Part shown: in pieces, positions 1-5,710 of the stretch
How the letters are laid out: the number at the start of each line of letters is the position of its first letter
How positions within the stretch are numbered: position 1 is the stretch's first letter
Source of the DNA: Ignavibacteriales bacterium
Lineage (GTDB): Bacteria; Bacteroidota; Ignavibacteria; Ignavibacteriales; Melioribacteraceae
DNA length: 7,413 nucleotides
Direction: 5' to 3'
Assembly: GCA_020059785.1 (NCBI GenBank)
Contig: JAGVBL010000371.1
Location: 1-7,413, forward strand
The notes under the pieces: generated by a model
Database searches by the model: none
What the model saw: the letters and a program-made list of their open reading frames with translations, nothing else
Told to the model about the DNA's origin: nothing
Position numbers and translations under genes: made by a program

Positions 1-354
1 AATTCCGGAATTAAACAAGTAAGCTTTGTAACTGGCATCATCATTAAAAATATTAATGAGAATGTAGTAACCGGATAAAACCCATATTGCAGATGTAATT
101 ACAGCGGCAGCTGAATGATTAATAAATATTTTAACCGGTGTATAATTTTCGAGTGTATTATAACTTACCGTATACCATAAACTTATCCCAAGCAGAAAGT
201 AAAGTGTATTATATACTATGCTTTCAGTAAATGCCTGTTCCAGCTTTACATCGAGAAGGAAAACAATAACAATATTATGTATGATACTGATAAAGACCCA
301 GATCAAAAGGTAAACGGTAAATATTTTTATATTCTTAATAAAAGGATTTCCCAT
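1..354 (-). CDS. N-terminal membrane part of a probable LytS/YehU-type sensor histidine kinase (cut by window start)
   Basis: Only the first 118 codons lie in the window; the rest runs off at position 1. The ATG at 354 sits 12 bp after the stop of the LiaF-like gene upstream, behind GGAAG in that gap, so it is probably the third gene of one operon. The visible protein starts MGNPFIKNIKIFTVYLLIWV and is mostly membrane: hydrophobic segments at about residues 10-34, 45-67 and 78-103, with a polar link (NTLENYTPVK) between the second and third. No catalytic domain is in view. Multi-spanning N-termini of this size are typical of LytS/YehU-type kinases (His_kinase, PF06580), which are often found next to LiaF-like genes in Bacteroidota-related genomes. 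The kinase call therefore rests on topology and neighbours. It could instead be another small multi-spanning membrane protein. Confidence 0.55.
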   Translation of the reverse strand, partial: MGNPFIKNIKIFTVYLLIWVFISIIHNIVIVFLLDVKLEQAFTESIVYNTLYFLLGISLWYTVSYNTLENYTPVKIFINHSAAAVITSAIWVLSGYYILINIFNDDASYKAYLFNSGI

Positions 355-366
355 GGTCTTCCAATT

Positions 367-1089
367 TTAATAAGTTAATAATTCTCCACCGCCGAATAAA
401 ACGGTTCCATGAATAATTAATACTCCTTCTGTATAATTAGAAGTTGCTGTCAAATATCTCTTATCATCAAATCCACCGAATACAGAGGTGACATTAACAA
501 TCACTTTCCAGTTCTTGGGTACAATAATTTCGCAGCCACCGAATACACATGTAAGGTCTAGGTAATTTTCTCCTGCTGCTAATTTTGCGTTATAGAGGTT
601 CATTTTTACCGATCCGAAAACAGCCGAAATTCTTCCACCCTTAAAATTTTCGGAAGTGATTAAGCGATTGCAGCTATTGAAAACCATCGATTCATCAATT
701 GTATCGCCGTAATAAGATTCTTCATTACCAGTTGGGTCCTTTGCTTCTTGTTTAAACTGCGCAGTAATAGGGGTGTTTTTTTTTCTGGATAAGATTAAAA
801 AACCAATTATGATTAAGAGTATAGGCCAATAATCCCTGAACTTAAAATGCAAATTAAAGGGGGCAAAAGTATTAAGCATTCCAAAGGCACCAATTACTAA
901 AAAGATTATTCCAATAGTGCTGTTGCGTGAATTACTTAATAAAACTAAACCGATAATAATAAATAGTGTATGCCAGGAAAAAAGTAATTCCCGCAAATTG
1001 AAATCGAAGATCAGGAAATTATCTGCAATCCAGAGAATTCCGATTGCGATTAAAATTATACCGAACCAATCTTTAGATTTACCTCTCAT
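367..1089 (-). CDS. LiaF-like membrane protein, second of a tandem pair
   Basis: This 240-residue protein has the LiaF/YvqF layout. Four hydrophobic helices (about residues 8-28, 38-53, 57-75 and 86-101) are followed by a polar linker and a soluble C-terminal domain of short beta repeats from about residue 133. Each repeat ends in a phenylalanine-glycine turn: F158 (VFGS), F183 (VFGG), F204 (VFGG) and F232 (LFGGG), close to the C-terminus. The position of the first turn in its neighbour is degenerate here (F137, FNSC). LiaF proteins of Firmicutes restrain a cognate envelope-stress kinase; a similar partnership with the gene that follows is inferred. The start at 1089 is preceded by AAAGGAG (1096-1102) at good spacing, and the stop of the upstream paralogue lies 16 bp before it. 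The family is clear; the stimulus and partner are not. Confidence 0.85.
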   Translation of the reverse strand: MRGKSKDWFGIILIAIGILWIADNFLIFDFNLRELLFSWHTLFIIIGLVLLSNSRNSTIGIIFLVIGAFGMLNTFAPFNLHFKFRDYWPILLIIIGFLILSRKKNTPITAQFKQEAKDPTGNEESYYGDTIDESMVFNSCNRLITSENFKGGRISAVFGSVKMNLYNAKLAAGENYLDLTCVFGGCEIIVPKNWKVIVNVTSVFGGFDDKRYLTATSNYTEGVLIIHGTVLFGGGELLTY

Positions 1090-1105
1090 TGTAATCTCCT
1101 TTCAA

Positions 1106-1795
1106 TTAATTTTTTATTTCTCCACCGCCAAATAAACAGAGTCCTTTTACAATAAGAACCTTGTTCATATCGTATTCAATATTGGGATCTTTTCTTCGTT
1201 TATCACTGAATCCACCAAAAATTGAAAGAACATCTGTCTCAACTTTCCAGTTGGAAGGAATTATAAGTGTAGTCCCTCCAAAAATTGCAGTAATTTCAAG
1301 TGTGTTTTCGCCATCGGCAAGTTTAGAGCCAAACAAATTAATTTCCGATCCGCCGAATATTGAAACCGCACTTCCACCTTTAAAGTTATTGGTGTTAATT
1401 GTTTTGCTGCCACCGCCAAAAATGCTTACGTCTTCCAAAAAGTCTTTTGATTTTTCTTCACTGGAATTCTTTTCTTCTCCTTCAACATATTTGTAATGAA
1501 AGTAAGATCTGCTGCCCCTTTTTTTAAAGAGAATATATGCACCAATTAAAATAAAAATTAGTGGCCATAATTCAGGTACTAGATTAAATAAGCCGATAGC
1601 AAGAAATATTATTCCGGCTGTTTTATTATCGGATAGAACAAATAAGAGAATTCCAAACAGTATAAAGAAATACTCCCAGGTAAAGAATTCAATTGGGAAT
1701 AAGAAAATATTGTAGTTTCGTAATAGAAAAATAAATCCAATTAAGACAAGCATTATACCTATCACAATTGACGATTTGATTTTATGCATTGCCAT
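1106..1795 (-). CDS. LiaF-like membrane protein, first of a tandem pair
   Basis: This 229-residue paralogue of the next gene has four hydrophobic helices (about residues 9-26, 40-55, 59-72 and 75-91), a charged linker (about 92-121) and a C-terminal domain with five FGG turns at F126, F147, F172, F193 and F222. The middle stretch matches the paralogue closely: FKGG, then INLFGSKLADGENTLEIT against MNLYNAKLAAGENYLDLT, then IPSNWKV against VPKNWKV, and FGGFSDKR against FGGFDDKR. Such regular short beta repeats suggest a beta-solenoid fold, as proposed for the LiaF C-terminal domain (PF09922). The ATG at 1795 is preferred over the in-frame ATG at 1789 because AGGAGG (1801-1806) is 5 nt from the first. 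As first gene of the operon it follows a promoter-like box and a probable LytTR operator. It probably senses or relays envelope stress at the inner membrane; that role is inferred from the family. Confidence 0.87.
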   Translation of the reverse strand: MAMHKIKSSIVIGIMLVLIGFIFLLRNYNIFLFPIEFFTWEYFFILFGILLFVLSDNKTAGIIFLAIGLFNLVPELWPLIFILIGAYILFKKRGSRSYFHYKYVEGEEKNSSEEKSKDFLEDVSIFGGGSKTINTNNFKGGSAVSIFGGSEINLFGSKLADGENTLEITAIFGGTTLIIPSNWKVETDVLSIFGGFSDKRRKDPNIEYDMNKVLIVKGLCLFGGGEIKN

Positions 1796-1800
1796 GATTG

Positions 1801-1806
1801 CCTCCT
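1801..1806 (-). promoter_or_regulatory. Strong ribosome binding site of the first LiaF-like gene
   Basis: Read on the minus strand this is AGGAGG, 5 nt before the ATG at 1795. A second in-frame ATG two codons on would be 11 nt away, so this site decides the start. Confidence 0.85.
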
Positions 1807-1833
1807 AATTTGTTATTTCTGATTATTCTGACG

Positions 1834-1841
1834 CAAAGATA
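1834..1841 (-). promoter_or_regulatory. Candidate -7 box (TAnnTTTG) of the liaF-like operon promoter
   Basis: The minus strand reads TATCTTTG, a full match to the TAnnTTTG -7 element of Bacteroidota promoters. Transcription would begin near 1827 and give a leader of about 30 nt before the ATG at 1795. No TTG/TTTG element is seen about 19 bp upstream where a -33 box should be. That fits a promoter needing an activator bound at the repeats centred upstream (1868-1902). The call assumes that the organism uses this promoter type. Confidence 0.5.
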
Positions 1842-1867
1842 TTTGATGAGTTCTGAAAAATGAATGA

Positions 1868-1902
1868 CAAATCGGTGAATGCCGGAAAATTATCGGTGAA
1901 TG
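1868..1902 (-). promoter_or_regulatory. Probable LytTR-type response regulator operator (two direct repeats, 21-bp period)
   Basis: Two identical 11-mers, CATTCACCGAT on the minus strand, lie at 1892-1902 and 1871-1881, exactly two helical turns apart. LytTR DNA-binding domains recognise pairs of 9-bp direct repeats separated by 12-13 bp, with consensus WMMGTTNRK. The 9-mers ACCGATAAT (1889-1897) and ACCGATTTG (1868-1876) match at 8 and 7 of 9 positions, with a 12-bp gap. The pair ends about 27 bp upstream of the TAnnTTTG box, a suitable place for an activator. No LytTR gene is in the window; one would be expected beyond position 1, after the probable kinase. Confidence 0.6.
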
Positions 1903-1908
1903 GAGAAA

Positions 1909-3183
1909 TTAATTGAGCGAAAAGTCGAGCAATTTGTTTAAATCCAGCTTGGCAATAAGTTTATCACTTTTAAGGTTCTCTAATAATGCATCTAACGGGA
2001 AGATTTTACTGTAGTTGAGATAGTATAGAAGTGCATATAAAGAAACATTTTTTACCGGTACTTTATTTCTGAAATCGAATTTAATTACCTTAGCGTTTGT
2101 TTCAGGTAACGTTAAACTACTATCGCAAAAAATAATTGCATTAGAAGAGCTTTTAACTGTTGAAGACGAATAATCAAGTCCATCCTTAGAAGTAATGATA
2201 ATAACATCCGGATCTTTTGTACCTGTAAAGAGGATTTCATTAGGAGAAATAATAATATCCGATGATGAAAACCCCACACCAACAGTTACCGGGTAATTAC
2301 CTTTTTTAGAAACATTTAATCCGGAACTTACAGCAGCTTTAGCAAAAATTTCTGCAGCCGATTGAACACCTTCTCCGGCAGATCCGCTAATTAAAATATT
2401 TACCGGGGAATTGATATCAGACTTATATTTTACAGGAATCTTATCGTAATCATTAAATAAACTTTTTAGATCAGTACGAATTTCAGCTTGATAACTATCT
2501 GATTCTTTGTCAACAAAGTTTTTTATTTCGAGTCCCGCTTCTTCTACAATATTTTTTAATTTCATACCGGGGTTAGCTTTAACACCATAGCTCGGACAAA
2601 TTTCCATAACCTCAACAAGTGAGAAACCTTTTGTTGCAAATGCTTTTGCAAGGACGTCAGAAAAATCTGTAGTTCCGATAACACGGCTTACAAACTTAGC
2701 TCCTGCTGTAGTAGCCATACTGCAAATATCATAACCTGCTCTTTTCATTCCTTCTGGAGTAGTGGTGGTCTTAAAACCGTAAGGTGTAAATTCACTTGGC
2801 TGTCCACCGGTCATTCCATAAAGCATATTATTATGAACTATAACAGTTATGTCAAAATTATTATGTGCAGCATCAATAATATGCTGCATACCGATTGTTG
2901 CCCCGCCATCTCCAACAAGTGCAATTACTTTTTTCTTCGGGTTGTTGATACCCGCTGATATACCGGAAGCAAGCGCAACTGATCTGCCATGTAAACCGTG
3001 AATTGTATGAGTCTTAAATGATTTATCGATTATTCCATGACAACCGATATCAGTAACAACAATTAGATCCAGAAGTGAATAGTTGTTCTTCTGCAATGCA
3101 AGATCGATATTATTTGCTACTAATGAATGTCCGCATCCTTTACAGTAAGGAAGTTCTCCTTCTTCCAGAAATTTTCTAAACAT
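1909..3183 (-). CDS. 2-oxoacid:ferredoxin oxidoreductase, beta subunit fused to gamma domain (KorB-type)
   Basis: This 424-residue subunit binds thiamine diphosphate and one [4Fe-4S] cluster and, with the alpha subunit encoded just upstream, should oxidise a 2-oxoacid to its acyl-CoA with reduction of ferredoxin. The beta domain (about 1-225) has YCKGCGH at 13-19, the HGLHGR loop at 62-67, and the thiamine diphosphate signature from GDGG (91-94) to NN (118-119). The four cysteines C14, C17, C48 and C196 match the cluster ligands known from Sulfolobus OFOR. After a linker, residues about 261-415 form a gamma domain (PF01558) beginning NILISGSAGEGV, where the usual motif is GxGGQGV. In most relatives gamma is separate or fused to alpha, so this order is uncommon. 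Its ATG overlaps the alpha stop by 8 nt (ATGTTTAG) behind AGGTGAG (3189-3195), so translation is coupled. The substrate cannot be read from sequence; 2-oxoglutarate, a branched-chain oxoacid or 2-oxoadipate are all possible. Confidence 0.92.
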   Translation of the reverse strand: MFRKFLEEGELPYCKGCGHSLVANNIDLALQKNNYSLLDLIVVTDIGCHGIIDKSFKTHTIHGLHGRSVALASGISAGINNPKKKVIALVGDGGATIGMQHIIDAAHNNFDITVIVHNNMLYGMTGGQPSEFTPYGFKTTTTPEGMKRAGYDICSMATTAGAKFVSRVIGTTDFSDVLAKAFATKGFSLVEVMEICPSYGVKANPGMKLKNIVEEAGLEIKNFVDKESDSYQAEIRTDLKSLFNDYDKIPVKYKSDINSPVNILISGSAGEGVQSAAEIFAKAAVSSGLNVSKKGNYPVTVGVGFSSSDIIISPNEILFTGTKDPDVIIITSKDGLDYSSSTVKSSSNAIIFCDSSLTLPETNAKVIKFDFRNKVPVKNVSLYALLYYLNYSKIFPLDALLENLKSDKLIAKLDLNKLLDFSLN

Positions 3184-4297
3184 AATTACTCACCTGTTTA
3201 ATAATTGCTGCCGGACTTATCATTTTACCAAACTCTGTAATACTTATAATATTAGTATCCGGTTTACTTCCGAAGAGTATTTGTTGATACTGTCCGGTTA
3301 AATTTTCTTCTGCTACAACAATTGTTTTGTAGTTAGATAATATCTCATAATACTTTTGTGGAACGGGAAGCAGAGTTTTAGCAATTAAATGAGAAATTTT
3401 TTTGCCGTCGTTCCTTAGATTGATTACTGCTTCTTTAGCTGAATGAGAAGTGATACCGTAAGAAACTATTATAGTGTTTGCACCGGGTACCTCATCAAGT
3501 TCGTAAAAAGTATAGTCTTCAATATTTCTGAAATTCTTAAAATGTAACCGTTTGGAATTATTCATCGCTTCAACTGTACTGTTCTGAATTATTCCCTTCA
3601 TGTTATGGGTAGAAGCAGTTATTCTAACCTGATGTTTTTCATTACCAAGCGGAAGAAATGCCGGTACAAGATTTTTCTCCGGTTTGTAGGATATATAATT
3701 TTCGTCGGAATTATAAAACTCTCTTTCATACTTTAAGATTGCCGGTAACAGGTTGATATCCATACTTTTCTTTGTCATCATTTCTTCTTTGGAAGTAAGA
3801 ATTACAACGGGTGTTCTATGTTTAACTGCAAACTCAATAGCCTTGGCAGAGATATTCCAGCAATCAAGTTCATCGGAAAAATTAAAAGTTGCAACCGACA
3901 TTCCTCCCGAGATCATACCGTTTAATAGTAATAAATCGCCTTGTGCACCAGTAGTTGCTGTTCCGGTTGCCGGTCCTAATCTTTGAACTAGTATTATTAC
4001 CATCGGCAATTCCATCATATAAGCCATGTTAATACTTTCAATCATAAGTGCAAAACCGGGGAATGAAGTAGCGGTAACAGAAATTTTTCCAACAGCAGAA
4101 AAACCCGCCATCCATTGAAGGGTTGTTATTTCATCCGGTGCTGCCATAAAAACCGAAAAACGTTTTGATGCATAATGATAAAGCAAATTTGCAGGTGTAA
4201 TAGGATAACCGATAAAAACATCGGCACCGGCCTGGGTTAATGCTTCAATTACAATTTTGGAATTGTCTGTAAAGATGATACTTTTTTCATTATTCAT
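3176..4297 (-). CDS. 2-oxoacid:ferredoxin oxidoreductase, alpha subunit (KorA-type)
   Basis: This 373-residue subunit completes the thiamine-dependent active site of the enzyme whose beta-gamma chain follows. It carries the YPITP motif at 31-35 (T34 corresponds to Thr256 of Sulfolobus OFOR), the acidic PDEIT at 54-58, the TATSFPGFALM stretch at 75-85, and VQR (104-106), whose R106 corresponds to the substrate-binding Arg344 of that enzyme. The loop after VQR reads LGPATGTATTGAQGDL, where KorA enzymes usually have GGPSTGLPTK-QxDL. This change is next to the substrate and may alter specificity. The C-terminal part (about 260-370) is the usual domain II. No gamma domain is present here because it is on the partner. 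The start at 4297 has no clear Shine-Dalgarno sequence. The gene is divergent from the glutaryl-CoA dehydrogenase gene, with 181 bp between them. Confidence 0.92.
   Translation of the reverse strand: MNNEKSIIFTDNSKIVIEALTQAGADVFIGYPITPANLLYHYASKRFSVFMAAPDEITTLQWMAGFSAVGKISVTATSFPGFALMIESINMAYMMELPMVIILVQRLGPATGTATTGAQGDLLLLNGMISGGMSVATFNFSDELDCWNISAKAIEFAVKHRTPVVILTSKEEMMTKKSMDINLLPAILKYEREFYNSDENYISYKPEKNLVPAFLPLGNEKHQVRITASTHNMKGIIQNSTVEAMNNSKRLHFKNFRNIEDYTFYELDEVPGANTIIVSYGITSHSAKEAVINLRNDGKKISHLIAKTLLPVPQKYYEILSNYKTIVVAEENLTGQYQQILFGSKPDTNIISITEFGKMISPAAIIKQVSNYV
3189..3195 (-). promoter_or_regulatory. Ribosome binding site inside the alpha gene serving the beta-gamma gene
   Basis: The minus strand reads AGGTGAG, 5 nt before the ATG at 3183, within the last codons of the alpha gene. 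Together with the 8-nt overlap of the two frames it implies coupled, near-equal synthesis of the subunits. Confidence 0.7.
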
Positions 4298-4330
4298 AAA
4301 TTAGTCTGTTCAATAACCGCTTTTAACGTT

Positions 4331-4338
4331 CAAAAATA
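4331..4338 (-). promoter_or_regulatory. Candidate -7 box (TAnnTTTG) for the oxidoreductase operon
   Basis: The minus strand reads TATTTTTG, a full match to the Bacteroidota -7 element. It would give a leader of about 27 nt before the ATG at 4297. No good TTG element is found about 19 bp upstream, and the A+T-rich setting makes a chance match possible. Confidence 0.35.
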
Positions 4339-4356
4339 GGGTGTATCTATTAATCC

Positions 4357-4381
4357 TTATAATGCTTAACGAAAATTATAA
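4357..4381. repeat. Inverted repeat, possible operator for the divergent genes
   Basis: TTATAAT (4357-4363) and ATTATAA (4375-4381) are perfect inverted arms around an 11-bp centre, upstream of both divergent genes. The centre-to-centre distance of 18 bp would suit a dimeric regulator. Both arms are pure A+T, so chance is a real alternative. Confidence 0.3.
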
Positions 4382-4478
4382 AAAGTAATCCAAACCTTTG
4401 ATATATTTCGGAAGATTTTTTATGCATTTTGTTATTAATCAATATTTATAAGCATTTTTAAACAAAATTGGACTAACT

Positions 4479-5660
4479 ATGTCAAGTACAATTCAATTTA
4501 ATCCTCCCGATCATTATCTAATGGACGATCTGTTTACAGTTGAACAAAAGATGGTTAGAAGTACGATTCGAGAATGGGTAAACAATTCAGTAAAACCGGT
4601 TATTGAAGAATATGCAGAGAAGGCAAAATTTCCGATGCACCTTGTTAAAGAAATGGCGGAAATTGGTGCTTTCGGACCATTCATTCCTTCAGAATATGGT
4701 GGTGCTGATTTAGATCATGTTTCGTATGGTCTGATAATGCAAGAACTTGAACGCGGTGATTCAGGTGTTCGATCTTTTGCATCTGTTCAAACTTCTTTGG
4801 TAATGTATCCAATCTTTACTTTTGGAAGTGAAGAACAGAAGAAAAAATATTTACCAAAACTTGCATCGGGTGAAATTATCGGATGTTTCGGATTAACAGA
4901 ACCCGACTTTGGTTCGGATCCCGGAGGTATGGTAACAAAAGTAAAAGATATGGGCGATCATTATTTACTGAACGGCGCTAAGATGTGGATTACTAATTCT
5001 TCAATTGCAGATATTGCAATTGTTTGGGCAAAGGACGAAAAAGGTATTGTAAGAGGAATGATTGTTGAAAAAGAATGGGAAGGTTATTCAGCTCCTGAAC
5101 AACATGGTAAATGGTCTCTGCGAGCAAGTGTAACCGGCGAACTTGTTTTTGATAATGTAAAAGTTCCTAAAGAATTTGTTCTGCCTAATGTTGGGGGTCT
5201 TAAAGGACCACTAATGTGTTTGAGCTCTGCAAGATATGGAATTGCATGGGGCGCTATTGGCGCAGCTATGGATTGTTATGACGCCGCTGTAAGGTATTCA
5301 CTGGAAAGAAAGCAATTTGGTAAACCTGTCGGTGCATTTCAGCTTCAACAAAAAAAATTGGCAGAAGCACTTACTGAAATTACTAAAGCTCAGTTACTTG
5401 CATGGAGATGCGGTGTATTAAAAGATGAAGGTAAAGCAACATTTGCACATATTTCAATGGCAAAACGGAATAATGTTGCAATGGCATTAAATATTGCAAG
5501 AGAACTCCGACAGGTTTTAGGTGCTATGGGAATAACTAATGATTACCCCATTATGCGTCACATGATGAATCTGGAATCAGTAATTACTTATGAAGGAACA
5601 CACGATATTCATCTGTTAATTACCGGTCAGGAAATAACAGGAATTCCAGCTTATCGCTAA
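4479..5660 (+). CDS. gcdH: Glutaryl-CoA dehydrogenase (decarboxylating type)
   Basis: This FAD enzyme oxidises glutaryl-CoA and releases CO2 to give crotonyl-CoA, passing electrons to electron-transfer flavoprotein; it serves lysine and tryptophan breakdown. At 393 residues it is full length for the family and resembles human GCDH throughout: ELERGDSGVRS (89-99), SLVMYPI (106-112), FGSEEQKKKYLPKLASGE, CFGLTEPDFGSDP (136-148), WITNSSIAD (170-178), GKWSLRAS (210-217), ARYGIAWG (251-258) and YEGTHDIH (371-378). E372 is the catalytic base (Glu370 in human). R98 and S102 match the glutarate-binding Arg94 and Ser98. Y371 and E91 match Tyr369 and Glu87, associated with the decarboxylating type. The ATG at 4479 follows only a weak TTGGA. 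The gene is divergent from the 2-oxoacid oxidoreductase operon and ends at a strong terminator. Confidence 0.95.
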   Translation: MSSTIQFNPPDHYLMDDLFTVEQKMVRSTIREWVNNSVKPVIEEYAEKAKFPMHLVKEMAEIGAFGPFIPSEYGGADLDHVSYGLIMQELERGDSGVRSFASVQTSLVMYPIFTFGSEEQKKKYLPKLASGEIIGCFGLTEPDFGSDPGGMVTKVKDMGDHYLLNGAKMWITNSSIADIAIVWAKDEKGIVRGMIVEKEWEGYSAPEQHGKWSLRASVTGELVFDNVKVPKEFVLPNVGGLKGPLMCLSSARYGIAWGAIGAAMDCYDAAVRYSLERKQFGKPVGAFQLQQKKLAEALTEITKAQLLAWRCGVLKDEGKATFAHISMAKRNNVAMALNIARELRQVLGAMGITNDYPIMRHMMNLESVITYEGTHDIHLLITGQEITGIPAYR

Positions 5661-5680
5661 TTAATTTGTATAAGTAAATT

Positions 5681-5710
5681 AAAAGACGCTTTTATAAGCG
5701 TCTTTTTTTT
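5681..5710. terminator. Bidirectional intrinsic terminator between gcdH and rmuC
   Basis: AAAAGACGCTT (5681-5691) and AAGCGTCTTTT (5696-5706) form a perfect 11-bp stem with a TTAT loop. The T-run at 5703-5710 makes it a strong terminator for gcdH, starting 20 nt after its stop. On the other strand the stem ends in TTTT followed by AATTT, so it can also stop the convergent rmuC transcript. The last bases of the T-run are part of the rmuC stop codon (5709-5711). Confidence 0.9.

Larger units (their letters stand above)
4298..4478. other. Divergent intergenic region between the oxidoreductase and glutaryl-CoA dehydrogenase genes
   Basis: These 181 bp must hold the start signals of both transcripts. 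On the minus side there is a full TAnnTTTG match (4331-4338). On the plus side the best box is TATATTTC (4402-4409, one mismatch), and a weak TTGGA (4468-4472) sits before the dehydrogenase ATG. A perfect inverted repeat lies in the middle (4357-4381). No ORF or RNA gene is seen. Confidence 0.7.

Noticed and set aside
917..1135. Plus-strand open frame of 72 codons opposite the second LiaF-like gene
   Set aside because: It lies antisense to a well-supported gene, has no ribosome binding site and no recognisable protein features.
1161..1496. Plus-strand open frame of 111 codons opposite the first LiaF-like gene
   Set aside because: It is the reverse reading of the FGG repeats (hence its PPK/PPN runs), not an independent gene.
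3753..3986. Plus-strand open frame of 77 codons within the alpha subunit gene
   Set aside because: It is wholly antisense to conserved KorA motifs and has no start signals.
4402..4409. TATATTTC as a -7 box for gcdH
   Set aside because: It has one mismatch, no -33 partner, and lies in an A+T-rich stretch where such matches are common; it is not strong enough to list as a promoter.
4479..5660. Non-decarboxylating glutaryl-CoA dehydrogenase, as in some anaerobes
   Set aside because: The Tyr-Glu pair before GTHDIH (Y371, E372) and E91 are present as in decarboxylating enzymes, and the overall match is to that type.
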